A stretch of DNA of 64,000 nt from Rhodococcus sp. 14-2483-1-2. Lineage in GTDB: Bacteria; Actinomycetota; Actinomycetes; Mycobacteriales; Mycobacteriaceae. The translations under genes were made by a program, and so were the position numbers. Location: assembly GCF_002259405.1 (NCBI RefSeq), contig NZ_NPFW01000022.1, positions 186,001-250,000 of the forward strand, in the 5' to 3' direction. The notes beneath the pieces were generated by a model. That model saw only the letters and a list, made by a program, of their open reading frames with translations. It was not told where the DNA came from and made no database searches. Each line of letters opens with the position of its first letter. Position 1 is the stretch's first letter. Below, in pieces: positions 21,388 to 30,177 of the stretch.

Positions 21388-21825
21388 CTACTTGTCGGGT
21401 CCGGTGAGCTCGAGAGCGATATTGTCCGGATCCCTGAACTCGACGATGGACATGCCGGGCCCTGCGTCCTTGATGCCCTCGTGTGCGATGCCCAACTCGT
21501 CGAGCGTCTTCACGGCGTCTTCCAGCGCTGCACGGGTGTCGACGGTGAAGCTGAGGTGATCGAGCCCGCAACGGTCTTCGGCGAACGTGTCGTCGTTCGG
21601 TGCGACCGGGCGCAGACCGAGCAGGCCGCCGCCGAATTTGTAGATGACTCCACCGAAGAGGAACCAGAGGGCCTTCTTGGTCTCTTCGTCCGCGTCGGGA
21701 TCCCAGGCGTAGGCGACGTCGAAACCGAACACCGAGTCGTAGAACGACCGGGACCGGTCGATGTCGCTGACGGTGAGGCGAACATGGTTGTAATCGGTCA
21801 CTGCGATAGGCACGTGGTGCTCCAT
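21388..21825 (-). CDS. VOC (glyoxalase/bleomycin-resistance fold) protein
   Basis: A 145-residue single-domain vicinal-oxygen-chelate protein with two beta-alpha-beta-beta-beta units. The likely metal ligands are H in YNHVRLTV, H in LDHLSFTV and E in IALELTG. The frame opens farther upstream, but family similarity begins at the ATG at 21825. The reaction cannot be inferred: the fold serves lyases, isomerases, dioxygenases and resistance proteins. It lies 71 bp downstream of the PPOX gene that follows cobN, and may be the tail of that riboswitch-led transcript. Confidence 0.88.
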   Translation of the reverse strand: MEHHVPIAVTDYNHVRLTVSDIDRSRSFYDSVFGFDVAYAWDPDADEETKKALWFLFGGVIYKFGGGLLGLRPVAPNDDTFAEDRCGLDHLSFTVDTRAALEDAVKTLDELGIAHEGIKDAGPGMSIVEFRDPDNIALELTGPDK

Positions 21826-21896
21826 TCCGGCAGCAGGGGAAGCTGCCTCACGAAGCATTCGGAACTGCGCATACGAGCGATGGTGCCGAGTTCTTC

Positions 21897-22277
21897 TCAG
21901 GCGGCGGTGATCGCCAGCCCGACGGAACCACTCTTGCCCCGGCGGAGCACGCTGCCCTTGACGGTGAGCCATCCGAGAATGCCGTACTTCGACGCGATGG
22001 CTGCACGTGCCTTCTCCGTCTGGGCCGCGTCGAGTATCTCGGCCCGTGCGTCGACCGCATCGCCCTGGGGGTTACCGCGCATGTCGCACGGTGCCAGGGT
22101 GACTGCCGGGTTGCGGCGAATCCGCTTGACCTTCCACGAATCGGCCACCGTCCACACCAGCAGCCGATCCCCGTCGAGAGCACCCCACAGCGGGGTCGGC
22201 ACCCCGGTGCCGTCCTTCTTGAACGTCGTCAGCAGTACGTACTTGCCCTTGGCAATGTCTTCGAAGGTGGCAGCCAT
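21897..22277 (-). CDS. PPOX-class flavin/F420-fold protein
   Basis: A 126-residue split-barrel protein of the pyridoxamine-phosphate oxidase class (LLTTFKKDGTGVPTPLWGAL, then WKVKRIRRNPAVTLAPC). Many actinobacterial members bind F420 or FMN; the cofactor is not certain here. It follows cobN by 18 bp and should share its riboswitch-controlled transcript. By memory, M. tuberculosis has the same arrangement (Rv2061c after cobN Rv2062c), which makes a functional tie with cobalamin or tetrapyrrole metabolism plausible but unproven. Confidence 0.88.
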   Translation of the reverse strand: MAATFEDIAKGKYVLLTTFKKDGTGVPTPLWGALDGDRLLVWTVADSWKVKRIRRNPAVTLAPCDMRGNPQGDAVDARAEILDAAQTEKARAAIASKYGILGWLTVKGSVLRRGKSGSVGLAITAA

Positions 22278-22295
22278 ACCGCTCAGAGTACGTCG

Positions 22296-25200
22296 CTACT
22301 CCCCTTCGAGCTCGCCCTCGGTTTCCAGATACACCTGGCGCAAGCCGTCGAGAACCTGCTTGTTCGGCTCGGCCCACATCTTTCGCTCGGCCGCTTCGAG
22401 CAGCCGCTCCGCGATACCGTGCAGGGCCCACGGATTGGACTGTTGCATGAACTTCTTGTTCTGCTCATCGAGCACGTACGTCTCGGCCAGCTTCTCGTAC
22501 ATCCAGTCCTGCACCACGTCGGTCGTCGCGTCGTAACCGAACAGGTAGTCCACGGTCGCCGCCATCTCGAACGCGCCTTTGTAGCCGTGCCTGCGCATGG
22601 CCTCGAGCCACCGCGGGTTCACCACCCGGGCGCGGAACACCCGCGCGGTCTCTTCCGACAGTGTGCGCGTGCGAACCGATTCCGGCCGTGTGCTGTCACC
22701 GATGTAGGCCTCGGGCGATTTTCCGGTCAACGCACGCACGGTTGCGACCATGCCGCCGTGGTACTGGAAGTAGTCGTCCGAATCGGCGATGTCGTGCTCA
22801 CGCGTGTCGGTGTTCTTGGCGGCGACGGCAATGCGCTTGTAGGCGGTGCGCATGTCGTCCGAGGCCGGAACGCCGTCGAGACCACGTCCGTACGCGAATC
22901 CGCCCCAGGTGGTGTAGACCTGCGCCAGGTCGTCGTCGCTGCGCCAGGTCTTGCTGTCGATCAGCTGAAGCAACCCGGCGCCGTAGGTACCCGGCTTCGA
23001 TCCGAAAATCCGCGTCGTGGAACGTCGTTCGTCGCCGTGCTCGGCAAGATCGGCCTGCGCATGCGCTCGCACGTAGTTCTGCTCGTCCAGCTCGTCCAAC
23101 GCGGCGACCATCCGGACCGCATCGTCGAGCAGGGCCAGTACATGGGGAAACGCGTCGCGAAAGAAGCCGCTGATGCGGACCGTCACGTCGATGCGGGGAC
23201 GGCCGAGCTCGACGAGGTCGATCACCTCGAGTCGCGTCACCCTTCGCGACGCCTCGTCCCACACCGGAGAGACTCCGAGCAGCGCGAACACTTCGGCGAT
23301 GTCGTCGCCGGAGGTCCGCATGGCCGACGTACCCCACACCGACAGCCCGACGGATTTCGGCCACTCGCCGTGATCCTGGCGGTAGCGAGCGAGCAGCGAC
23401 TCCGCCATCGCCTGCCCGGTCTCCCACGCCAACTTCGAGGGCACGGCCTTCGGATCGACGGAGTAGAAGTTGCGGCCGGTGGGCAGCACGTTGATGAGTC
23501 CGCGCAACGGTGAACCGCTCGGACCCGCCGCGATGAAACCGCCGTCGAGCGCGTGCAGCACCTGGGCGATCTCGCGTGAGGTCCCGCGCAGACGCGGAAC
23601 GACCTCGGCTGCGGCGAACTCGAGAATCTGTGTGACCACGCCGCCGTGCTCACCCGCCACTTGCGCGGCCGCGGCGGGATCCCACTGCGCTGCCTGCATC
23701 GCAGCGACCAACCCGTGGGCCACGGCCTCCACAGCGTCGACGCGGGTACGGTCCTCGTCGCCGTCCTCGCTGAGTCCCAGTGCTTCTCGCAGGCCGGGGA
23801 CAGTCTGCTCTCCGCCCCACATCTGCCGGGCTCGGAGCATCGCGAGCACCAGCTCGACCTCGGCGTCTCCGACGGGTTCCTGGCCCAGGATGTGCAGTCC
23901 GTCGCGGATCTGTACGTCCTTGATCTCGCACAGCCACCCGTCGACGTTCAGCAGCATGTCGTCGAACACTTCTTCGTCGGGGCGCTCCTCGAGCCCGAGG
24001 TCCTTGTGCATCTGCGCTGCCGTCATCAGCGTCCAGATCTGCTGTCGGATCGCGGGCAGCTTTGCCGGGTCCAGTGCCGAGATGTTGGCGTGCTCGTCGA
24101 GTAGTTGCTCGAGCCGGGAGATGTCGCCGTAGCTCTCCGCGCGCGCCATCGGCGGAATCAGGTGATCCACGAGAGTGGCGTGCGCTCTCCGCTTGGCCTG
24201 CGTGCCCTCACCTGGATCGTTGACGAGGAACGGGTAGATCAACGGCAGGTCTCCCAGTGCCGCATCGGTTCCGCAGGAAGCGGACATACCGAGTGTCTTG
24301 CCCGGCAGCCATTCCAGGTTGCCGTGCTTGCCCAGGTGCACCATGGCGTCCGCGCCGAAGCCGCCGTCGGCCTGCGTGGCCGAGATCCACCGGTAGGCCG
24401 CCAGATAGTGATGGCTCGGCGGCAGGTCCGGGTCGTGATAGATCGCAACCGGCTTCTCGCCGAATCCGCGCGGTGGTTGCACCATGATCACCACGTTGCC
24501 GAATTGCATTGCAGCGATGACGATCTCACCGTCCGGATCGGCAGACCGATCCACGTAGAGATCACCCGGTGCCGGGCCCCAATGCTCGATCACGCCGTCG
24601 CGCAGATCCGCGGGCAGCTGCTCGAACCATCGGCCGTACTGCGCGGCCGAGATGCGAATGGGATTGCCCTCGAGCTGGGCATCGGTGAGCCAGTTGGGAT
24701 CCTGGCCGCCACGGGCAATGAGCGCATGGATGAGGGCGTCACCGTCGCGAGCAGCCAGACCCGGCACCGAATCCGGGCCGTCGAGCGGTCCGAGGTCGTA
24801 GCCGGCGGTGCGCATGTCCGACATCAACGCGATCGCGCTCGCCGGAGTATCGAGGCCGACGGCGTTTCCGATCCGCGCATGCTTGGTGGGGTAGGCCGAG
24901 AACATCAGGGCGATACGGCGATCGGCAGCCGGAATGTGCCGCAGCCGCGCGTGCCGTACTGCGATGCCTGCCACCCGAGCGGCACGCTCGTGGTCCGGGA
25001 CGTACGTGGTCAAGCCGTCGTCGTCGATCTCCTTGAACGAGAACGGGACCGTGATGAGTCGGCCGTCGAACTCCGGGACGGCGACCTGCGTTGCCACGTC
25101 CAATGGGGAGAGTCCGTCGTCGTTCTCGGCCCACGTCGCGCGAGAACTCGTCAGACACAGACCCTGCAGGATCGGTACGTCGAGTGCGGCCAGCTCGGCG

Positions 25201-25901
25201 ACGTCCCAGGCCTCGTCGTCGCCTCCGGCCGACGCTCCGGCCGGTTTGGTGCCACCTGCGGCCAGCACGGTCACGATCAGGGCGTCCGCCGACTTCAGAG
25301 TGTCGAGCAGGTCGGGTTCGGCCGTGCGCAGTGAGGCGCAGTAGATCGGGAGCGCGGTGGCTCCGGCGTTCTCCACTGCAGTGGCGAGGGCATCGATGTA
25401 CCTGGTGTTTCCGGCCAGATGCTGGGCGCGGTAGTACAGGATCGCCACCGTCGGACCCGCGGAGTGCGGAGCGGACGATCGTTCGAGGTGGCCCCATGTC
25501 GGCATGTGCCGCGGAGCGTCGAAACCGTGGCCGGTCAGCAACACGGTGTCGGAGAGGAAGTTGTAGAGCTGCTCGAGATTGTCGGATCCGCCCTCGGCCA
25601 AGTAGTTGTGCGCCTGCGCGGCAACGTTGGCGGGCACCGTCGAGATCTCCATCAGGTCCGCGTCGGGTGTCTGTTCACCGCCGAGCACGACGACCGGCAG
25701 CCCGGTCGCCAGAACCGCTTCGATGCCCGACTCCCACGACCGTCGCGAGCCCAGGATGCGCACGATGATCAACTCGGCCGACTCGGCCATCGCCGGGATG
25801 TCCTCGGCGAGCAGCCGGGAAGGGTTGCCCCAGGTGAAGTCTGCTCCGCTGGCACGGGCGCTGAGCAGATCGGTGTCCGACGTGGACAGCAACAAGAACA
25901 C
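22296..25901 (-). CDS. cobN: Cobaltochelatase subunit CobN
   Basis: Large subunit of the ATP-dependent cobaltochelatase that inserts cobalt into hydrogenobyrinate a,c-diamide in the aerobic B12 pathway, acting with CobS and CobT or ChlI/ChlD-like partners not present here. It is 1,201 residues, the usual length, from a GTG start at 25901 with a strong GAGGAGGG site about 8 bases upstream. Family blocks include MVHLGKHGNLEWLPGK, DLPLIYPFLVNDPGEG and AYKRIAVAAKNTDTREHDIADSDD. The leader carries a cobalamin riboswitch, so expression should fall when B12 is plentiful. It leads an operon with the PPOX gene. Confidence 0.97.
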   Translation of the reverse strand: MFLLLSTSDTDLLSARASGADFTWGNPSRLLAEDIPAMAESAELIIVRILGSRRSWESGIEAVLATGLPVVVLGGEQTPDADLMEISTVPANVAAQAHNYLAEGGSDNLEQLYNFLSDTVLLTGHGFDAPRHMPTWGHLERSSAPHSAGPTVAILYYRAQHLAGNTRYIDALATAVENAGATALPIYCASLRTAEPDLLDTLKSADALIVTVLAAGGTKPAGASAGGDDEAWDVAELAALDVPILQGLCLTSSRATWAENDDGLSPLDVATQVAVPEFDGRLITVPFSFKEIDDDGLTTYVPDHERAARVAGIAVRHARLRHIPAADRRIALMFSAYPTKHARIGNAVGLDTPASAIALMSDMRTAGYDLGPLDGPDSVPGLAARDGDALIHALIARGGQDPNWLTDAQLEGNPIRISAAQYGRWFEQLPADLRDGVIEHWGPAPGDLYVDRSADPDGEIVIAAMQFGNVVIMVQPPRGFGEKPVAIYHDPDLPPSHHYLAAYRWISATQADGGFGADAMVHLGKHGNLEWLPGKTLGMSASCGTDAALGDLPLIYPFLVNDPGEGTQAKRRAHATLVDHLIPPMARAESYGDISRLEQLLDEHANISALDPAKLPAIRQQIWTLMTAAQMHKDLGLEERPDEEVFDDMLLNVDGWLCEIKDVQIRDGLHILGQEPVGDAEVELVLAMLRARQMWGGEQTVPGLREALGLSEDGDEDRTRVDAVEAVAHGLVAAMQAAQWDPAAAAQVAGEHGGVVTQILEFAAAEVVPRLRGTSREIAQVLHALDGGFIAAGPSGSPLRGLINVLPTGRNFYSVDPKAVPSKLAWETGQAMAESLLARYRQDHGEWPKSVGLSVWGTSAMRTSGDDIAEVFALLGVSPVWDEASRRVTRLEVIDLVELGRPRIDVTVRISGFFRDAFPHVLALLDDAVRMVAALDELDEQNYVRAHAQADLAEHGDERRSTTRIFGSKPGTYGAGLLQLIDSKTWRSDDDLAQVYTTWGGFAYGRGLDGVPASDDMRTAYKRIAVAAKNTDTREHDIADSDDYFQYHGGMVATVRALTGKSPEAYIGDSTRPESVRTRTLSEETARVFRARVVNPRWLEAMRRHGYKGAFEMAATVDYLFGYDATTDVVQDWMYEKLAETYVLDEQNKKFMQQSNPWALHGIAERLLEAAERKMWAEPNKQVLDGLRQVYLETEGELEGE

Positions 25902-25954
25902 GGGTAACGCCCTCCTCGGGGGTTTCGCGCCCCTGAAAATCGGTGAAAACTGCT

Positions 25955-26090
25955 CTTCGACTCGTCGGCGAGAGGGTCTGACTCCAGCCCCGACCCGAAG
26001 GATCGAAGGCCGTCACAGTGGCGCGACCGTACCGGATTCTCGCCGGTTTCCTCTCGGCCGGAGCCGTGGACATCGAATGCTACCGGGGCG
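25955..26090 (-). promoter_or_regulatory. Cobalamin riboswitch in the cobN leader
   Basis: On the minus strand the hallmark segments appear in order: GAAACCGGCGAGAATCCGG with CGG following (26055-26027), GCCACTGTGACGGCC (26022-26008), then the B12-box-like GGAGTCAGACCCTCTCGCC (25985-25967). The box is degenerate relative to the usual GGAGTCAGGAGACCTGCC. Downstream, 25934-25918 can form a GGGG/CCCC hairpin immediately before the Shine-Dalgarno sequence at 25917-25910, and no U-run is seen, so control of translation initiation is more likely than termination. The exact ends are estimated. Confidence 0.92.
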
Positions 26091-26133
26091 AGCGTGGAAT
26101 CGGGCCACCCGTTGCGCTTGTAGCCTGGTGACC

Positions 26134-27264
26134 ATGAGTTCGCCAGAGAGGTCGGTGCCCGACGGCTGCCCCGGAGCGCTGACGACGCATCTGGCCGCGG
26201 ACGGTCCGCTGGCGCGGGTCCGCCTGCCGGGCGGGGTTTTGCTGCCGGGGCAGATGCAGGTGTTGGCACAGGCCGCCGCGGAGTTGGGTGACGGCACGTT
26301 GGAGCTGACCTCGCGGGGCAACATCCAGGTCCGCGCGGTGTCGGACCCGGACGACTTCGCGACCAGGTTGGCCGATGCAGGGCTGCTTCCGTCGTCGACT
26401 CACGAGCGAGTGCGCAACATCCTCGCCTCCCCACTGTCGGGCCGGGTGGGCGGTCTCACCGATGTGCGTGCCCTGGTCGGTGGGCTGGACGAGGGCCTGC
26501 GTGCGCGACCCGATCTGGCAAACCTGCCGGGTAGGACGCTGTTCGCTCTCGACGACGGCCGAGGCGACCTGTGCGGACTGGAACCGGATTTCGGTGCCTA
26601 CGCCCAGTCCGACGGGGCCTACGCGGTGCTGTTGGCGGGCCGGGACAGCGGCGTTCGCGTGGACCGCGACCGCGTCGTGTCGACGCTGCTGGACTGCGCA
26701 GGTGCCTTCGTGGAGCTGCGGCAGTCCCAGTGGCGGGTGGCCGAATTGGACGACGGACCGGCCCGGATCGTCGACCGCCTCGGGCTCTCGGCCGGCCCCG
26801 TGGTGTCGATGCCCGCGCCCGTGGAGGTGCCACCGATCGGATGGCTCGACCAGGACGACGGCCTGGTGGCGCTGGCTGCGGGATTGGCGAACGGCGTGCT
26901 CGGAGCGCGGCTCGCCGAGTTCCTCGCGGCCATCGACCGCCCGCTGATCATGACTCCGTGGCGATCGCTGATCGTGTGTGATCTGGACGAGGAACCGGCC
27001 GAACAGGTCGTCCGCGTACTCGCCCCGATGGGACTGATCTTCGACGCGGGATCACCGTGGATTCGCGTCAGCTCGTGCACCGGATCGCCGGGGTGCGAGA
27101 AGTCGTTGGCCGACGTACGAGCCGACCTCTCCGCGGCCGTCGATGCCCGGATGACTCCGCCCGACGAGCGGCAACACTGGTCCGGGTGCGAACGGCGGTG
27201 CGGACGACCCAAGGGCGAAGTGACCGACGTCATCGCGACAGGAATCGGCTACCGCGTGTCCTGA
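26134..27264 (+). CDS. cobG: Precorrin-3B synthase CobG
   Basis: Oxygen-dependent iron-sulfur enzyme that hydroxylates precorrin-3A to precorrin-3B, the step that defines the aerobic pathway. It is 376 residues and related to sulfite and nitrite reductases. The N-terminal ferredoxin-like half has LELTSRGNIQVR. The C-terminal cluster ligands are SSCTGSPGCEKS and WSGCERRCGRPKGE. It is divergent from cobN; the riboswitch is on the opposite strand and does not control it. The cobH gene follows after 59 bp. Confidence 0.95.
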   Translation: MSSPERSVPDGCPGALTTHLAADGPLARVRLPGGVLLPGQMQVLAQAAAELGDGTLELTSRGNIQVRAVSDPDDFATRLADAGLLPSSTHERVRNILASPLSGRVGGLTDVRALVGGLDEGLRARPDLANLPGRTLFALDDGRGDLCGLEPDFGAYAQSDGAYAVLLAGRDSGVRVDRDRVVSTLLDCAGAFVELRQSQWRVAELDDGPARIVDRLGLSAGPVVSMPAPVEVPPIGWLDQDDGLVALAAGLANGVLGARLAEFLAAIDRPLIMTPWRSLIVCDLDEEPAEQVVRVLAPMGLIFDAGSPWIRVSSCTGSPGCEKSLADVRADLSAAVDARMTPPDERQHWSGCERRCGRPKGEVTDVIATGIGYRVS

Positions 27265-27323
27265 GTGGGTGCCTCGGCCGCAGGTAAGACCGGCTTTCTG
27301 CTGAGGGGTCCCTCTCCCCTATC

Positions 27324-27959
27324 GTGAAACGCATGCACGACTACGTCCGCGACGGCGCGGAGATCTACCGACAATCGTTCGCGACCATCCGAGCCGAAGC
27401 AGATCTGTCTCGATTCGCACCGGACGTTGCACAGGTCGTCGTGCGCATGATTCACGCGGTCGGAGAGATCGATCTGACCGAGACCATCGGGTACACCCCA
27501 GCAGTCGTGACCTCCGCTCGCGCGGCACTGAACGCGGGCGCGCCGATTCTGTGCGACGCCAACATGGTCGCCGCAGGCATCACTCGTCGCCGACTGCCCG
27601 CCGACAACGAGGTGCTGTGCACGCTGTCCGATCCTCGGGTACCGGATTTGGCGAAAAGGATGGGCACCACGAGAACCGCTGCGGCGCTGGAGTTGTGGGG
27701 CGACAAGCTCGACGGTGCCGTCGTCGCTATCGGAAACGCACCGACGGCGCTCTTTCACCTCATGGAAATGCTGGCTGCCGGAGCGCCGAAGCCTGCGGCC
27801 ATCGTCGGCGGCCCGGTCGGTTTCATCGGAGCAGCGGAGTCCAAGGAAGATCTGATCGCTGCCGACCTCGGCGTGGAGTACCTGGTCGTTCGAGGCAGAC
27901 GTGGTGGCAGCCCCATCACCGTCGCCGCGGTCAATGCCATTGCGAGCGAACAAGAATGA
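27324..27959 (+). CDS. cobH: Precorrin-8X methylmutase CobH
   Basis: Moves the methyl group from C11 to C12, turning precorrin-8X into hydrogenobyrinate. It has 211 residues, the normal size. The catalytic histidine lies in [11 protein letters not shown], and the substrate-pocket segments [12 protein letters not shown] and [12 protein letters not shown] are present. Its stop codon overlaps the cobIJ start by 4 bp (ATGA), so the two are translationally coupled. Confidence 0.96.
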   Translation: MKRMHDYVRDGAEIYRQSFATIRAEADLSRFAPDVAQVVVRMIHAVGEIDLTETIGYTPAVVTSARAALNAGAPILCDANMVAAGITRRRLPADNEVLCTLSDPRVPDLAKRMGTTRTAAALELWGDKLDGAVVAIGNAPTALFHLMEMLAAGAPKPAAIVGGPVGFIGAAESKEDLIAADLGVEYLVVRGRRGGSPITVAAVNAIASEQE

Positions 27960-29449
27960 CCGGCACCGGAAAACTGTGGGGAGTCGGCGTCGGTCCCGGC
28001 GATCCGGAATTGTTGACCGTCAAGGCCGCTCGCGTGATCGCCGAGGCCGATGTGGTTGCTTTCCACAGTGCACAGCACGGTCGCAGCATCTCCCGCGGAC
28101 TGGCGGCCGGGTACATGCGGGACGGGCAGATCGAGGAACATCTCGTCTATCCGGTGACCACAGAGGCCACGGCGCATCCCGGCGGATATCAGGGTGCGAT
28201 CGACGAGTTCTACGAATCCGCTGCCGCACGGCTGGCAACCCATCTGGACGCCGGACGCTCCGTAGTACTTCTCGCCGAGGGCGATCCGCTGTTCTACAGC
28301 TCCTACATGCACATGCACAAACGGTTGGCCGACCGCTTCGAGGTCGAGGTCGTGCCCGGCGTGACGTCTGTCAGCGCGGCCTCGGCCGCGCTGGCAACTC
28401 CGCTCGTGGAGCGAGACGAAGTGTTCACCGTGCTTCCCGGCACACTGCCCGCAGACGAACTCACGCGTCGACTGCGCGGCACCGACGCGGCCGTCATCAT
28501 GAAACTGGGCCGGACCTACCCGACGGTGCTCGAGGCACTCGAGCGTTCCGGCCGCCTCGACGAGGCGCGCTACGTGGAACGCGCCAGCACGCCCCAGCAG
28601 CGAATACTCGACGCCGCCGATGCCGACAACGTGCCGTACTTCTCGATGATCGTCGTGCCGAGCCCGTCCAACCGAGCCGAAACACCCATCGGCACCGGAG
28701 AAGTGGTCGTCGTCGGCCTCGGCCCCGGCGACTACGCATGGACGACCGACGAGGTGCGCGCCGAACTCGCCGCCGCCACCGATCTGGTCGGCTATGTCAC
28801 CTACATCGATCGGGTACCGCGGAGGCCCGGGCAGATTCGGCACGCCAGTGACAACAAGGTCGAGTCCGAACGAGCGGCGTTCGCACTCGATCTCGCCAAG
28901 CAGGGCCGACGCGTAGCGGTGGTCTCCTCGGGCGATCCGGGTGTGTTCGCGATGGCCACCGCCGTGATCGAAGTGGCAGCCGAGCAGCAGTGGAACTCGG
29001 TACCGGTGCGGGTGGTGCCCGGAATGACGGCCGCCAACGCCGTCGCCAGTCGAGTGGGTGCACCACTGGGTCACGACTACGCGGTCGTCTCCCTCTCCGA
29101 CCGCCTCAAGCCCTGGGACGTCGTCGCAGCGCGGCTCTCGGCTGTCGCCGGAGCCGACATGGCGATCGCGATCTACAACCCGGCGTCCAAGTCACGGACC
29201 TGGCAGGTTGCGGCAATGAAAGAGCTTCTGCTCGAGCACCGTTCGCCGCACACCCCCGTGGTCATCGGACGCGCAGTGGGCAGCCCGCAGGAATCCGTTC
29301 GTACCGTGACGCTCGGCGAACTCGACCCGGAGTCGATCGACATGCGGTGCCTGCTCATCATCGGATCGTCGATGACGACGGTGGTGGAGACGGGAAGCGG
29401 GCCGAAGGTGTTCACCTCCAGGCGCTACCCATCAGCAGGCAGCGCATAG
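27956..29449 (+). CDS. cobIJ: Fused CobI-CobJ methyltransferase (precorrin-2 C20 / precorrin-3B C17)
   Basis: Bifunctional protein of 497 residues. The first half (about 1-240) is precorrin-2 C20-methyltransferase ([16 protein letters not shown], then [14 protein letters not shown]). The second half (about 250-497) is precorrin-3B C17-methyltransferase ([35 protein letters not shown]-type segment read as [10 protein letters not shown]). Both are SAM-dependent tetrapyrrole methylases. This fusion is usual in mycobacteria and rhodococci. The start at 27956 is set by the ATGA overlap with cobH; the frame is open farther upstream without similarity. The 3' end overlaps the convergent cobK by 25 bp. 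Confidence 0.96.
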   Translation: MTGTGKLWGVGVGPGDPELLTVKAARVIAEADVVAFHSAQHGRSISRGLAAGYMRDGQIEEHLVYPVTTEATAHPGGYQGAIDEFYESAAARLATHLDAGRSVVLLAEGDPLFYSSYMHMHKRLADRFEVEVVPGVTSVSAASAALATPLVERDEVFTVLPGTLPADELTRRLRGTDAAVIMKLGRTYPTVLEALERSGRLDEARYVERASTPQQRILDAADADNVPYFSMIVVPSPSNRAETPIGTGEVVVVGLGPGDYAWTTDEVRAELAAATDLVGYVTYIDRVPRRPGQIRHASDNKVESERAAFALDLAKQGRRVAVVSSGDPGVFAMATAVIEVAAEQQWNSVPVRVVPGMTAANAVASRVGAPLGHDYAVVSLSDRLKPWDVVAARLSAVAGADMAIAIYNPASKSRTWQVAAMKELLLEHRSPHTPVVIGRAVGSPQESVRTVTLGELDPESIDMRCLLIIGSSMTTVVETGSGPKVFTSRRYPSAGSA

Positions 29450-30177
29450 CGATTCGTCAACCAGTCCACGGCCGCGGCGACCGCGTGCACGGTCGGTGCC
29501 GCAGTAGGTGATGCTGGACGGTCGACCATCAGCACCGGGATCGAGGCTGCACGTGCCGCATCGAGTTTGGCTCGCGTCATGTCGCCGCCGCTGTTCTTGG
29601 TGATCAACAGGTCGATTCGGTTGTCTGCGAGCATCATCGACTCGTGGTGGACGTCGAAGGGCCCACGGCTCAGTTGCAGTGACATGTGCGGCGGCACCGG
29701 ACCGGTCGGAGGGTCGATCGCCCTGACCAGAAACCACGAGTGATCGACACTCGCGAAATGGTGAACACCCTGCCTTCCTGTCGTGAGGAACACCCGGCTG
29801 CCGGGGGTGATCGCCGACGCCGCGTCGGGCAACGAGGCAACCGAGGTCCATCGATCACCCTCCCCCGCGGTCCACGGTGGCCGCGTCAGCACCAGGAGCG
29901 CGACCGACGCTGCCCGAGTGGCCTGTTCGGCGTGCGCTGCGATGGTGGAGGCGAACGGGTGTGTCGCGTCCACCACCACGTCGATCGTGTTGTCTCGCAG
30001 CCACACTGCAAGGGCATCCGGACCCCCGAAGCCGCCGATTCGCGTCGGCCCGACGGGCAGTATCGGCTCGGCGACCCGGCCGGCCAGCGAGGTGATCGTC
30101 TCGATCCCCTGCACCGTGCCCAGAGCGGCCGCGAGTGCCCGCGACTCCGTCGTACCACCGAGAATCAGGACTTTCAC
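29425..30177 (-). CDS. cobK: Precorrin-6A reductase CobK
   Basis: NADPH-dependent reduction of precorrin-6A to dihydro-precorrin-6. I start it at GTG 30177, which overlaps the cobL stop by 4 bp (GTGA) and puts VKVLILGGTTESRALA at the N-terminus; an upstream ATG would add up to 15 residues. That gives 250 residues, a typical length. Other family stretches are VVDATHPFA, VFLTTGRQG and LLITKNSGG. The C-terminal 25 bp run into the convergent end of cobIJ. The product acts just before CobL. Confidence 0.94.
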   Translation of the reverse strand: MKVLILGGTTESRALAAALGTVQGIETITSLAGRVAEPILPVGPTRIGGFGGPDALAVWLRDNTIDVVVDATHPFASTIAAHAEQATRAASVALLVLTRPPWTAGEGDRWTSVASLPDAASAITPGSRVFLTTGRQGVHHFASVDHSWFLVRAIDPPTGPVPPHMSLQLSRGPFDVHHESMMLADNRIDLLITKNSGGDMTRAKLDAARAASIPVLMVDRPASPTAAPTVHAVAAAVDWLTNRYALPADG

